A DNA stretch of 48,165 nt from Phenylobacterium sp. (GTDB taxonomy: Bacteria; Pseudomonadota; Alphaproteobacteria; Caulobacterales; Caulobacteraceae), in contig NZ_JAURWM010000371.1 of NCBI RefSeq assembly GCF_030654915.1, positions 1-48,165 of the forward strand, written 5' to 3'. Of this stretch, positions 1-10,063 are shown in pieces; the stretch's first letter is position 1, and each line of letters starts with the position of its first letter. A program made the position numbers and the translations under genes. The notes beneath the pieces were generated by a model that saw only the letters and a list, made by a program, of their open reading frames with translations, made no database searches and was not told the DNA's origin.

Positions 1-454
1 CGGCGATGCTGCTCCACAACAGGAAGTCCGAGAAGTCCCGCGCCACGTCGAGGGAGATGGTCGCGATCAGCGGCACGCAGCAGAAGGCGATCTGGACCAG
101 TAACACCGCGATCGCCGGCGCGACTCGCCTCTGGCCATAGAAGGACCAGCAGACCACCAGACCTACGGCCGCAAGCAATACGATCGGCGCTCCCATCAGT
201 AGGGTCGAGGCGCCTAGAGCGATGTTCGTGGATAGGAAGATGACCAACGGGATGGTCGTGCCTTGCCGGAAGTTGGGACAGGCCGGCGTCGCCGCCAGGA
301 TCTGGACGGCCAGCATTGGCGCGAGAAAGCTGAACTCCCAATCGCGGACCGCGGCGATCCCGAAGGCGAAGGTCGCCGCGAAGGCCAGGCGCAGCACCAC
401 CCGATCCGCCGCCGTGAGGCTAAAGGCGCCCCGGAGGCTGGACGCCTTTTCCAT
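1..454 (-). CDS. DUF2955 family membrane protein (partial, runs off the left edge)
   Basis: The minus strand is open from an ATG at 454 to the window edge (151 codons, no stop). The visible part holds several hydrophobic segments, including FLAPMLAVQILAA near residue 45 and further stretches to residue 150. This resembles the DUF2955 family, inner-membrane proteins usually encoded beside an HlyD-type membrane-fusion protein and thought to form an efflux pump with it. The start shares one base with the TGA stop of the upstream HlyD-type gene (TGATG), so the two are probably translationally coupled. The substrate is unknown. The C-terminal part lies outside the window. Confidence 0.72.
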   Translation of the reverse strand, partial: MEKASSLRGAFSLTAADRVVLRLAFAATFAFGIAAVRDWEFSFLAPMLAVQILAATPACPNFRQGTTIPLVIFLSTNIALGASTLLMGAPIVLLAAVGLVVCWSFYGQRRVAPAIAVLLVQIAFCCVPLIATISLDVARDFSDFLLWSSIA

Positions 455-1584
455 CAGGTCAGGTAGCTCAGATAGGAAACCAGACCTATCCAGAGCCGCC
501 CGATACCGTCGGTCAGCGGATTGGTTCCGGTGTAGACCACGACATTGGCTTGAGAGCCGACCCGTATCCCCGTTGGCCGGTCATCGGGTTCGAAGCGGAC
601 GCGCACGGCGAACCTTTGAGGTTCGCGAACCCAACCGGAGTCGTTCCGGATGGTCGGCAGGCCGGTCTGGGAATCGACCTCACGGCTGTCGACCCCCCAT
701 CCGATGCTTTCGACCTTGCCGCGATAGACCCGCCCCGGCCGGATATCGAGGGCGATGCCGACTGGATCACCGACCTTGATGTGCTCAAGCCCGTTTTCCT
801 CCATCTCGGATTCAACCCAGATGGCGCCGCCGTCGAAGAAGGTCATCACAGGCTGGCCGGCGTTGACGTACTGGCCCGTGGCGAGCTGTCGGTTGGTGAT
901 GACGCCGTTCGAGGGCGCCCGAACGATCGTGTCGGCCAGATCTCGGCGGGCCTTGCGAAGCGCGGCCTGGGCCTGGCGCAGTTGCGGATTGCTGGCGCCG
1001 AGAGGGCCCAGGTTCTGCCGAGCGCGCTCGACCTCGGCCAGGGCTTGATCCGCGCTGGCGATCGCCGTGTCGAGGGTCGCCTGGGCTAGGTCGCTTTGCG
1101 ATTTGGTTTGAAACCCTCTTTTGACGAGGTCGAAGGTGCGCTTGCTCTGCTGACGGGCGTTGGCGAGGTTTGCTTGGGCTTGGGCTAGGCTGGCTTCGCT
1201 GGCCGCAAGTCCCGCCGTCGAGGCGCCGACGCTGAGACCAGCGGTCGCGAGTTGGGCTTCGGCGGCCTCCACCGCGATCTGGTAGCGTTCCCTATCGAGG
1301 GTGAAGAGAACCTGACCGGCCCTGGCCGCCTGATTGTCGGCGATGTTCACGGCGTCTACGCGGCCGCTGATATCCGGGGCCAGGCGCACGACATAGGCCT
1401 GCACCGTCGCCTGATCAGTGTAGGGGGTCAGGCGATTTGCAAACAAACTGTAGACAAATAGCCCGATGCCGAGCGCCAGGACGATGAAGGTCAGGCGGCG
1501 GATCGGGTTCGATGGCGGGCGAGACGGACCCTGGCCGTCCTGGCCCTGCGCCTGTTCCTCCAGTGGATCGGGGACGTCTCCCAT
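454..1584 (-). CDS. HlyD/EmrA-type membrane-fusion protein
   Basis: A 376-residue periplasmic adaptor of an efflux system. A cytoplasmic N-terminus of about 28 residues precedes one membrane anchor (about residues 29-48). Next come a biotinyl-lipoyl half near residue 70 (LAPDISGRVDAVNIADNQ), a long Ala/Gln-rich alpha-helical hairpin (about 100-205), the second lipoyl half (APSNGVITNRQLATGQYV) and a beta-barrel region. This order is typical of HlyD/EmrA/AaeA proteins. Translation would start from the ATG at 1584, with GGGGA a few bases upstream. The downstream DUF2955 gene overlaps its stop codon, giving a two-gene efflux unit. No TolC-type outer-membrane gene is visible in the window. The transported compound cannot be told from sequence. 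Confidence 0.88.
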   Translation of the reverse strand: MGDVPDPLEEQAQGQDGQGPSRPPSNPIRRLTFIVLALGIGLFVYSLFANRLTPYTDQATVQAYVVRLAPDISGRVDAVNIADNQAARAGQVLFTLDRERYQIAVEAAEAQLATAGLSVGASTAGLAASEASLAQAQANLANARQQSKRTFDLVKRGFQTKSQSDLAQATLDTAIASADQALAEVERARQNLGPLGASNPQLRQAQAALRKARRDLADTIVRAPSNGVITNRQLATGQYVNAGQPVMTFFDGGAIWVESEMEENGLEHIKVGDPVGIALDIRPGRVYRGKVESIGWGVDSREVDSQTGLPTIRNDSGWVREPQRFAVRVRFEPDDRPTGIRVGSQANVVVYTGTNPLTDGIGRLWIGLVSYLSYLT

Positions 1585-1971
1585 GGTGTGGGTCCCCGCT
1601 AGTGTTGTTGAATGGAAGCGCGCGGGCCGGTCAGCAATATAGCAGTCGACTCGAGCGGCTGTGTCGCGGTGAGCGAAGCGATGAAGGCGCCGGCGATACT
1701 GAAGAGCAATGCATCACTCCACACCTGGGTGGCGGGCTCGATAACCTGCAGTTCTGAAGCTTGCGCCCCAATTCTTGCGGGCGTCAATCGGGGGGCGTCA
1801 CTGACATCAAGCAGGGAAACTACTCAGGAGTTCTAGCTGGCGCTAGCCGACGTTTGAGGTCGGGAAACCCATCATTTGATAGGGCCATTCGATCTCCAGC
1901 GCCGGGCGTTTCGCTCCGAGCTTGCGGGTTATTACCGATGTACCGGCGTGCCGCAGCGCCGGAGCCTGACC
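1585..1971. other. Intergenic region between divergent genes
   Basis: 387 bases separate the HlyD-type start (minus) from the DUF4239 start (plus), so promoters for both must lie here. I see one small inverted repeat (CTAGC-TGGC-GCTAG, 1833-1846). A 62-codon minus-strand frame (1599-1787) is not convincing as a gene. No RNA gene, terminator or clear sigma-70 promoter stands out. Confidence 0.4.
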
Positions 1972-2850
1972 ATGGAGGCGACCATGGTCTGGAACACGTT
2001 GAACTATTGGCTGAACAACTCGCCACTCCTTCTGCTCGGGGGCGGGGTGTTGATCCTGATGACGGGCGCGGTCGGCGGGGGAATTTCGCTCCGCGCCTGG
2101 AATGATCGCCGCGACCCTTCCGGTTCGAGGAGCGGCGAGGGGGGGTTGGAAGGCTACGTCGTCTCGGCGGTTCTAGGCCTGCTGGCTCTGCTGATGGGCT
2201 TCACCTTTTCGCTCGCCGTCGACCGCTTCGAGATGCGGCGCGCGCTGGTGCTGGAGGAGGCCAATGCGATCGGCACAGCCTATCTGCGGGCTCAACTGCT
2301 CCCCGAGCCACATCGCGCACGGATCGGCCAGCTGCTGGTGAACTACACCGACAACCGGATCAACCTGGCCAAGGCGCCGCCCGACCGGATTCCGCCGCTG
2401 CTGGCCGTGAACGACCAGATGCTGACCGATCTCTGGGCGGCGACCGCCTCGGCCTTCGTGACCATCAAGGGCCTGGATTTCTCGAGCACGTTCGTGGACA
2501 GCGTGAACAATGTCATCGACCTCGACGCGGCGCGGAAGACCGCCCGCACCGCCCGCGTGCCGGCCGAGGTGTTCTTTGTGTTGTTCGTCTATCTGATCGT
2601 GACCGCCGGCGTGCTCGGATACGTCTTTGTCGGAAACCGGGGCCGGGGTGCGGCCGCCTTCATGCTGGTGCTGCTGACGCTCTCTCTCCTGCTCATTCTC
2701 GACATCGACCGGCCGAACAAGGGCGGCGTTCGTGAAGCGCAGACGCCGATGGAGCAGTTAAGGGCTTCGTTCAAGGCTCAGCCGCCAGCCGTCTTCGACC
2801 GCTATCTCATGGAGGACGCCAAGCTTGCGCCCTCGGCGGTGTCTCGTTGA
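1972..2850 (+). CDS. DUF4239 family membrane protein
   Basis: A 292-residue membrane protein. Two hydrophobic segments lie near the N-terminus (PLLLLGGGVLILMTGAVGG, then VSAVLGLLALLMGFTFSLAV) and two near the C-terminus (FFVLFVYLIVTAGVLGYVF and AAFMLVLLTLSLLLILDID). A soluble helical region sits between them. The motif GFTFSLAVDRFEMRR followed by LEEANAIGTAYLR is characteristic of the DUF4239 (bestrophin-like) family, whose function is unknown. The frame is open back to 1876, but the ATG at 1972 has GGAG seven bases upstream and begins just before the first membrane segment. The 3' end overlaps the convergent Crp/Fnr gene by about 49 bases, which is unusual but leaves both products full length. 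Confidence 0.8.
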   Translation: MEATMVWNTLNYWLNNSPLLLLGGGVLILMTGAVGGGISLRAWNDRRDPSGSRSGEGGLEGYVVSAVLGLLALLMGFTFSLAVDRFEMRRALVLEEANAIGTAYLRAQLLPEPHRARIGQLLVNYTDNRINLAKAPPDRIPPLLAVNDQMLTDLWAATASAFVTIKGLDFSSTFVDSVNNVIDLDAARKTARTARVPAEVFFVLFVYLIVTAGVLGYVFVGNRGRGAAAFMLVLLTLSLLLILDIDRPNKGGVREAQTPMEQLRASFKAQPPAVFDRYLMEDAKLAPSAVSR

Positions 2851-3509
2851 CCTATCGCCCGTAGCGCTTGGGGCTCGCGCACCTCGATCTTGCCGTAGGA
2901 AAGCTCGACCATCCCAGCGCGCTCCAGGCGTTTGAGCTCCTTGTTGATGGTTTGGCGGGAAACCCCGATCATCGCGGCCAGATCCTCCTGGCGCATTCGC
3001 AAGGCGTCTGGACCGGCCGCGCGCGCGGCCGCGCCGAGGATACGGGCCAAGCGCACAGACACGGGCTGGGCGATGGCCTGGGCCATGAAGGTCAGGGCCG
3101 CGCGCTGGCGGGCGCAGACCAGCACGCCGAGGTCGCGGTAGAGGATGGGGTGAGCCATGGCGATCTGTTCGAAGGCGCCCAGCGGCACATGGAGCAGACG
3201 TGTGGGTCGGACGGCCACCGCGTCGTGGGGGCGGGGACCGCCATCGACGACTGACAGCTCGCCGAACCAGGCGCCGGGCCCCAGGATCATGGCGACCGAC
3301 TCCACGCCGATCGCGGGGTAGGACACCAGCCGGACCTCCCCCTCAACGACGCTCCATAGGCCATCGGGCGGATCTCCGAGCCCATAGATCCGGGACCCGG
3401 CGGGGACTGAACTTGGTCGCGCCCGCTCGAGAAGGACGGCCTGACGATCCGCGGGGAGAGTGGCGAACCACGGGATGGCGTCCGGGACGGCGTGTTGGGT
3501 GGTCGTCAT
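2802..3509 (-). CDS. Crp/Fnr family transcriptional regulator
   Basis: A 235-residue DNA-binding regulator. The N-terminal cyclic-nucleotide-binding-like beta-roll spans about residues 20-130 (with GLWSVVEGEVRLVSY and GAWFGELSVVDGGPR). A dimerisation helix follows, then a winged helix-turn-helix (QEDLAAMIGVSRQTINKELKRL) near residues 175-205. No N-terminal four-cysteine cluster is present, so it is not an Fnr-type iron-sulfur sensor; the effector is unknown. The start could also be the ATG at 3521; neither has an ideal ribosome site. It is divergent from the aldolase operon, and a perfect 8-bp inverted repeat at 3534-3557 in the shared promoter region suggests that it controls that operon and itself. 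Confidence 0.88.
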   Translation of the reverse strand: MTTTQHAVPDAIPWFATLPADRQAVLLERARPSSVPAGSRIYGLGDPPDGLWSVVEGEVRLVSYPAIGVESVAMILGPGAWFGELSVVDGGPRPHDAVAVRPTRLLHVPLGAFEQIAMAHPILYRDLGVLVCARQRAALTFMAQAIAQPVSVRLARILGAAARAAGPDALRMRQEDLAAMIGVSRQTINKELKRLERAGMVELSYGKIEVREPQALRAIGQRDTAEGASLASSMR

Positions 3510-3533
3510 TCCACAAATCATCCAGACCGACGA

Positions 3534-3557
3534 AGATTGTCAATTAGGCGACAATCT
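3534..3557. promoter_or_regulatory. Perfect inverted repeat, candidate Crp/Fnr-family operator
   Basis: AGATTGTC and GACAATCT form perfect 8-bp arms around an 8-base spacer. The repeat lies between the divergent Crp/Fnr gene and the aldolase gene, centred about 60 bases before the aldolase ATG and under 40 bases before the regulator. Crp/Fnr proteins bind two-fold symmetric sites, so this is the natural operator candidate. The TTGTC/GACAA half-site differs from the classical Crp (TGTGA) and Fnr (TTGAT) cores. Confidence 0.5.
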
Positions 3558-3606
3558 GGATCGCGCTCGCGTGCGATGACCCGGTCATCGGAACAGGAGA
3601 TTGGCC

Positions 3607-4395
3607 ATGACCATGATGACCGCCGTCGAGACGTGCGCCCCCACGATCCGGGAGCAGGTGTCGGAGGAGGAGTGGGCGCTGCGCGTCGATCTCGCCGCCG
3701 CCTATCGGCTGGTGGCCTACTATGGCTGGGACGACCTGATTTTCACGCACCTCTCGGCACGGGTGCCGGGACCCGAGCATCACTTCCTGATCAATCCCTA
3801 TACCCACATGTTCGACGAGATCTCGGCCTCGTCGCTGGTGAAGATCGATGTCGAGGGAAACCGGGTGATGGATGTCCGCCAGCCGGTGAACAAGGCCGGC
3901 TTCGTGATCCATTCGGCGGTCCATATGGGCCGTGACGACGCCCACGCCGTGCTCCACCTGCATACGCCGCATGGTCAGGCGGTTTCGGCCATGGCCGAGG
4001 GCCTGCTGCCGCACACCCAGACCGCGATGATCGCGATGCACGACATCGCCTATCACGACTTCGAGGGCATCGCGACGGAGCTGGACGAGCGTGAGCGACT
4101 GGTCGCCGATCTCGGAACCAAGAACGCGATGATCCTACGCAACCACGGCACCCTGACTGTCGGCGAGAGCGTTCCCCAGGCCTTCCTGCGCATGTACTAT
4201 TTGGAGCGCGCCTGCGAGGCTCAAGTCCTGATGCTCAGCGCTGGACGGGCGGGGCTGTATGAACCGAACCAAGGCGTGGCTGAAAAGGTCGAGAGCCAGA
4301 CCGCCGCCCCAGGCATGAAGCGCCTGGCCGAGGGTCTGGCCTGGCCGGCCTTGCTGCGTAAACTCGACCGGATCGATCCCAGCTTCCGCGACTGA
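3607..4395 (+). CDS. Class II aldolase/adducin family protein
   Basis: A 262-residue cytoplasmic enzyme of the class II (zinc) aldolase/adducin fold, as in fuculose-phosphate aldolase. Visible family features are GWDDLIFTHLSARVPG, the zinc-ligand segment HLHTPHGQAV and NHGTLTVG with its histidine. AGGAGA six bases before the ATG at 3607 fixes the start; upstream in-frame codons lack a ribosome site. It is the first gene of a plus-strand run with the FMN-dependent oxidase (46 bases between stop and start). The substrate cannot be deduced: related proteins act as aldolases, epimerases, decarboxylases or dehydratases. The partnership with a 2-hydroxy-acid oxidase suggests a hydroxy-acid or aldehyde intermediate (inference). 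Confidence 0.85.
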   Translation: MTMMTAVETCAPTIREQVSEEEWALRVDLAAAYRLVAYYGWDDLIFTHLSARVPGPEHHFLINPYTHMFDEISASSLVKIDVEGNRVMDVRQPVNKAGFVIHSAVHMGRDDAHAVLHLHTPHGQAVSAMAEGLLPHTQTAMIAMHDIAYHDFEGIATELDERERLVADLGTKNAMILRNHGTLTVGESVPQAFLRMYYLERACEAQVLMLSAGRAGLYEPNQGVAEKVESQTAAPGMKRLAEGLAWPALLRKLDRIDPSFRD

Positions 4396-4441
4396 TCGGC
4401 TCGCAAAGCCGCCCGATCTTGTTTCCTTGAAAGAGAGTTTG

Positions 4442-5602
4442 ATGCCCGACTTCGGCTCCTATCAGAACGAAATCTACTTCAAGGGCCTGCAAGGCGTGCG
4501 GCCGAACCTGCCGGTCGATTTCAAGACCTTGGAGCAGCGGGCGTCGGCGGCCATGCCGCCGTCGGTGCTCTCCTATGTCCAGGGCGGGTGCGGCGACGAG
4601 TTCACGCAGAACCACAATGCCGAGGCCTTCAAGCGCCTGGGTCTGACGCCGCGCATGATGGTCGACTGCACCACGCGTGACCTCTCGGTCGAGCTCTTCG
4701 GCCTGAAGTTGCCCAGCCCAATCTTCATGGCTCCGATCGGGGTCATCGGGCTTTGCGCCCAGGACGGCCATGGCGACATCGCCACGGCGCGGGCGGCGGC
4801 GGCCACGGGCGTGCCGATGGTGGCCTCGACCCTGACCAACGACCCGATGGAAGATGTCGCCGCCGCGATGGGCGACACCCCGGGCTTCTTCCAGCTCTAC
4901 ACCCCGAAAGACAAAGACCTGGCTGAGAGCCTCGTGCGCCGAGCCGAGGCGTCGGGCTTCAAAGGCATCGTGGTGACCCTCGACACCTGGGTCACCGGCT
5001 GGCGGCCGCGCGATCTCAATGACGCCAATTTTCCGCAGCTACGCGGTCATGCCCTCGCCAACTACTTCTCCGATCCGCGCTTCCGGTCGCTGCTGAGCAA
5101 GCCGCCTGAAGAAGACGGCGCGGCCGCGGTCGGCCAATGGGGGCGGATCTTCGGCAAACCGCTCACCTGGGCCGACCTGCCTTGGCTGCGCTCCCTGACC
5201 AAGCTGCCGCTGATCCTGAAAGGCATCTGCCACCCGGACGACGCGTTGCGGGCCATCGATGGCGGGGTCGATGGCATCTACTGCTCCAACCATGGCGGGC
5301 GACAGGCCAATGGCGGGCTGGCGGCGATCGACATGCTGGCAGCCGTGGTCGAGGCCTCCGGCGATACGCCGGTGCTCTTCGATTCCGGGGTTCGGTCCGG
5401 CAGCGATGTCGTCAAGGCGCTGGCGTTGGGCGCCGCGGCGGTGGGCATCGGCCGCCCCTATGCCTATGGCATGGCGCTCGGCGGCGCGGACGGCGTGGCC
5501 CATGTGCTCAAGAGCATTCTGGCCGAGGCCGATCTGCTGATGGCCGTGGACGGCTATCCGACCATCGCCGATCTGCGGGCGGCAGGCCTGACCCGGACCT
5601 GA
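4442..5602 (+). CDS. FMN-dependent alpha-hydroxy-acid oxidase, lactate 2-monooxygenase type
   Basis: A 386-residue TIM-barrel flavoenzyme of the FMN-dependent 2-hydroxy-acid dehydrogenase family. The active-site segment SNHGGRQ (Ser-Asn-His-Gly-Gly-Arg) supplies the catalytic His and Arg. It is followed by the phosphate-binding segment DSGVRSGSDVVKALALGA and GRPYAYG. The N-terminal YVQGGCGDEFT and the extended loop region after residue 190 resemble lactate 2-monooxygenases more than glycolate or lactate oxidases. Such enzymes convert an L-2-hydroxy acid to the decarboxylated acid plus CO2, or to the 2-keto acid. The ATG at 4442 is preceded by an A/G-rich AAAGAGAG. It sits between the aldolase and the Baeyer-Villiger enzyme; the real substrate may be a larger hydroxy acid. 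Confidence 0.85.
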   Translation: MPDFGSYQNEIYFKGLQGVRPNLPVDFKTLEQRASAAMPPSVLSYVQGGCGDEFTQNHNAEAFKRLGLTPRMMVDCTTRDLSVELFGLKLPSPIFMAPIGVIGLCAQDGHGDIATARAAAATGVPMVASTLTNDPMEDVAAAMGDTPGFFQLYTPKDKDLAESLVRRAEASGFKGIVVTLDTWVTGWRPRDLNDANFPQLRGHALANYFSDPRFRSLLSKPPEEDGAAAVGQWGRIFGKPLTWADLPWLRSLTKLPLILKGICHPDDALRAIDGGVDGIYCSNHGGRQANGGLAAIDMLAAVVEASGDTPVLFDSGVRSGSDVVKALALGAAAVGIGRPYAYGMALGGADGVAHVLKSILAEADLLMAVDGYPTIADLRAAGLTRT

Positions 5603-5610
5603 TCGTAGGA

Positions 5611-5647
5611 GGCCGGCAGCGTCCATCAGGCCAGTGGCGCTGCGGCC
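5611..5647. terminator. Stem-loop after the oxidase gene
   Basis: GGCC-G-GCAGCG pairs with CGCTGC-GGCC across a 16-base loop that can close further through CCA/TGG. It starts 9 bases after the oxidase stop codon. There is no T-run behind it, so termination would be inefficient or factor-dependent. It may separate the aldolase-oxidase message from the downstream monooxygenase. Confidence 0.3.
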
Positions 5648-5732
5648 GTCCATACTCTATCTTCGAAGTTATTGCTGCGACGAACGAGGGGCCGCCGGTT
5701 TGGTTCTCTCTATTTTGATTGAGGTCTTTTGA

Positions 5733-7541
<1,809 letters not shown>

Positions 7542-7547
7542 TGGCTC

Positions 7548-7578
7548 GCAGGGCTCGCGCCGGTGGCGCGAGCCCTGC
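7548..7578. terminator. Strong symmetric hairpin between convergent genes
   Basis: GCAGGGCTCGCGCC and GGCGCGAGCCCTGC form a perfect 14-bp stem with a 3-base loop, filling the gap between the Baeyer-Villiger enzyme stop (7541) and the convergent transporter stop (7582). The position suggests a terminator serving both strands. Neither side has a T-run, so it would not be a classical intrinsic terminator. Confidence 0.55.
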
Positions 7579-7581
7579 ACA

Positions 7582-8460
7582 TTAAAGGTTCGAGGCGTCC
7601 TCGACGGACGTATCGCCATGCACCTGCTTGCGCCACATCACATAGGGCAGGGTGATGACGATGCTGGCCCCGAGGTAGAGCAGGATGGCGGCTGGGACGG
7701 CCTTTTCGGCCGGGCCGGCAAGGTGGGCGATGGCCATGGCGATCCCCGGATGGCGAGAGGCCGTGGCCAGCGCCAGGACCGACCGGTCGCCGGGCGTTGG
7801 GCCGCCGATAAGGTGACCGGCCGCGAGGCCCAGGATCACGAAGGCCGCGATGGCGACCAAGGTCCCATCTCCGATCTGGGCGAGGATGGCGGGGCCGGCC
7901 TTCACCAGGACCAGCAGCGCGGCGACGATGAGCAGCAAGGTGGCCGCGAGCGAGAGCGGCCCGGCGATGCGGGCGGCCAGTTTCGGCGCGGCTAGGCGCA
8001 GGACGATCCCCGCCAGGGTCGGGACGATGACCGTGATCAGGATCAGGGGAACTATGGGACCGGCGGGAATGCGGATCTTGGCCGGAAAGATCGCGTCGAG
8101 GATCATCCCGCCGACCGGAATGGTGATGAGCGCGAAGAGCGCCGCGGTGAACAACAAGGCCATGACATAGGCGTGGCCGCCGCCGGCCGTCACCAGCTTC
8201 CTTGGCAGGATCGGCGGCACCGGTGACAGCGACAGCGCCAGCAGGGTGATTTGGACCGCACGATGCATGGGGAAGGTGATCACGATCAGGACCGCGATAG
8301 CCGGCATCACCAAGTTCATCGAGATCACGGAGCGAAGCAGCTGCCCCGGATGGCGGAAAAAATAAGCTAGCTCCCTAGGGGCGGTGCCCAGACCAATCGT
8401 GAAGACCAGGACCGACACGCTGGACTTGAGCGCCAGGGGGACCAGTTCAGCAAGCGGCAT
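7582..8460 (-). CDS. BASS-family (bile acid:sodium symporter-like) transporter
   Basis: A 292-residue, very hydrophobic protein with about nine or ten membrane segments. The SBF/BASS family look is clear: an N-terminal VFTIGLGTAPRELAYFFRHP, the SLSPVPPILPRKLV segment in the region of the first discontinuous helix, and the late ALATASRHPGIAMAIAHLAG, which corresponds to the conserved region lining the substrate and sodium sites. Family members carry bile acids, organic anions, pantoate or other carboxylates with sodium. It lies between two oxygenase genes on the opposite strand from the oxidase operon, so it might import an organic acid used there (inference). Confidence 0.78.
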   Translation of the reverse strand: MPLAELVPLALKSSVSVLVFTIGLGTAPRELAYFFRHPGQLLRSVISMNLVMPAIAVLIVITFPMHRAVQITLLALSLSPVPPILPRKLVTAGGGHAYVMALLFTAALFALITIPVGGMILDAIFPAKIRIPAGPIVPLILITVIVPTLAGIVLRLAAPKLAARIAGPLSLAATLLLIVAALLVLVKAGPAILAQIGDGTLVAIAAFVILGLAAGHLIGGPTPGDRSVLALATASRHPGIAMAIAHLAGPAEKAVPAAILLYLGASIVITLPYVMWRKQVHGDTSVEDASNL

Positions 8461-8514
8461 GGCTCTTGTCCTAGCGGCGCTCTATCGCGTCATCGTAGGA
8501 GACATTGGGCCTTT

Positions 8515-8555
8515 AGCCGCTCCTTGTGGATCGGTGAAAACCCCAAGGCGCGGCT
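8515..8555. terminator. Imperfect stem-loop between transporter and P450 genes
   Basis: AGCCGC-T-CCTTG pairs with CAAGG-C-GCGGCT (11 bp around one T-C mismatch), with possible extra GG/CC pairs inside. It lies downstream of the P450 gene on its strand and upstream of the transporter start. No T-run follows on either strand. It may end the P450 transcript or lie in the transporter leader. Confidence 0.3.
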
Positions 8556-8621
8556 ACGGAAACGCCAGCCGTCAGGCCAAGCTCGATGGGCTGGGCCGAC
8601 CTGATCTCATTGGTGGGCTGG

Positions 8622-9944
8622 CTAAAGCTTTCGCGGGATAAGAACCTGCATGCTCTTGTAGCCCTTGACGAAGGTCGACGGGACCCGCTGGGGCTCTTCG
8701 AGCACCTGGATGTCGGGGAAGCGCTTGAGGATTTCTTCCCAGATGATTTTTAGCTGCAGTTCGGCCAAGCGGTTGCCCACGCAGCGGTGGACGCCAAAAC
8801 CGAAGGACAGATGCTGTCGCGGCCGTTCGCGGTCGATGATGAAGTCATTTGGCCGCTCGATGACCGTGTCGTCGCGGTTGCCCGAGACGTACCACATGAC
8901 GACATTGTCGCCCTTCTTGATGGTCTTGCCGCCCAGTTCGTAGTCTTGCGTCGCCACGCGCTTCATGTGGGCGAGCGGGGTCTGCCAGCGAATGGTCTCG
9001 GACACCATCGAAGGGATGAGGTCTGGATTGGCGCGCAGTTTGTCGTACTGGTCGGGGAACTTGTTGAGGGCGTAGATCGACCCGGAGATCGTGTTTCGGG
9101 TCGTGTCGTTGCCGCCGATGGTCAGCAGGATGATGTTCCCGAGGTACTCGAACTGATCCATGTCCTTGGTGGCTTCGCCGTGGGCCAGCATGGAGACCAT
9201 GTCGCCGTCGATCGGATTGACCTTGCGTTCGGCCCACAGGTTCAGGAAATAGCCGGCATAGGCGCCCATCTCGGCGCGCTTTTCTTCCCAGCTGTCGACG
9301 ACACCGTCGCCAGGGCGCGACATCACCGTGTCAGACCAGCGGGTCAGCTTGCGGCGATCTTCTTGCGGCATGCCAAACAGGGTGGCCAGCGTCATCGCCG
9401 TCAGTTCCATCGAAACCCGGTCGACCCAGTCGAAGGGCTCGCCGATCGGCAGGCTGTCGAGGATCGCTCCGGCGCGCTCGCGGATCAGGGGCTCCATGAC
9501 CTTCAGATTGTGCGGCGAGACCGCCGGGCTGACGGTCTTGCGTTGCTCATCGTGCCTTGGCGGATCCATCGCGATGAACATGGTCGGCCCTCCGGTGGGG
9601 CCGCCGAATGGCCCGCCGGTCATCTGAGCCCCGCTGGCGACCAGCTTGGCGATCATCTCCTCGCTGGGGCCGAGGCTGATGCCACCTTCGGAGGAGAACA
9701 CGCCATGATTGGTGTCGACCGCCATGATGTCGTTGTACCGGGTGATCGCCCAGTGGGGCTCGAAGTCGCTGGCGGGCGTCCAGTGGACGGGGTCCTCGGC
9801 CCGCAGGCGGTCGAAGTACGGCCACATCGCGTCTGCCTGGAAGAGCGCCGACTGCGCGACGTTAAGGGTCTCGATCGGCTGGGAATAGACCTGATCAAGC
9901 ACGTCCTTGACCGCGGCGGCGTCCAGAGTGGCGCTCTCGCTCAT
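8622..9944 (-). CDS. Cytochrome P450, CYP153-type
   Basis: A 440-residue soluble bacterial P450. The heme ligand motif FGFGVHRCVGNRLAE places the cysteine at residue 388. The I-helix oxygen-binding motif is GGNDTTRN (277-284) and the ExxR motif is ETIR (316-319). The stretch GNDTTRNTISGSIYALNKFP and the ending FVKGYKSMQVLIP closely recall CYP153 enzymes, which hydroxylate terminal carbons of medium-chain alkanes or fatty acids with a ferredoxin and ferredoxin reductase. The start at 9944 has AAGGAGGA eight bases upstream. A Gly/Pro-rich insert (GGPFGGPTGGPT, about 110-121) lies in the B-C loop region. No ferredoxin or matching reductase gene is adjacent. CYP153 membership is from recall, not a computed alignment. 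Confidence 0.85.
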   Translation of the reverse strand: MSESATLDAAAVKDVLDQVYSQPIETLNVAQSALFQADAMWPYFDRLRAEDPVHWTPASDFEPHWAITRYNDIMAVDTNHGVFSSEGGISLGPSEEMIAKLVASGAQMTGGPFGGPTGGPTMFIAMDPPRHDEQRKTVSPAVSPHNLKVMEPLIRERAGAILDSLPIGEPFDWVDRVSMELTAMTLATLFGMPQEDRRKLTRWSDTVMSRPGDGVVDSWEEKRAEMGAYAGYFLNLWAERKVNPIDGDMVSMLAHGEATKDMDQFEYLGNIILLTIGGNDTTRNTISGSIYALNKFPDQYDKLRANPDLIPSMVSETIRWQTPLAHMKRVATQDYELGGKTIKKGDNVVMWYVSGNRDDTVIERPNDFIIDRERPRQHLSFGFGVHRCVGNRLAELQLKIIWEEILKRFPDIQVLEEPQRVPSTFVKGYKSMQVLIPRKL

Positions 9945-10063
9945 TGCCCTATTCCTCCTTGTGGCCAAGCCTTTGGAGACTTGTTGTCACTAGATTTCGC
10001 TGCTTCAGCAGCATTCGACAAGACCTATCGTGACGTGGGCGTCACTTTTGCGATCGCGCATGT

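Noticed and set aside
1599..1787. 62-codon minus-strand frame upstream of the HlyD-type gene, possibly a small membrane protein
   Set aside because: No ribosome site, weak hydrophobic segment and no resemblance to DUF1656 proteins that sometimes precede such efflux genes.
1833..1846. CTAGC-TGGC-GCTAG as an operator
   Set aside because: Only 5-bp arms and no adjacent regulator gene; expected by chance in a region of this size.
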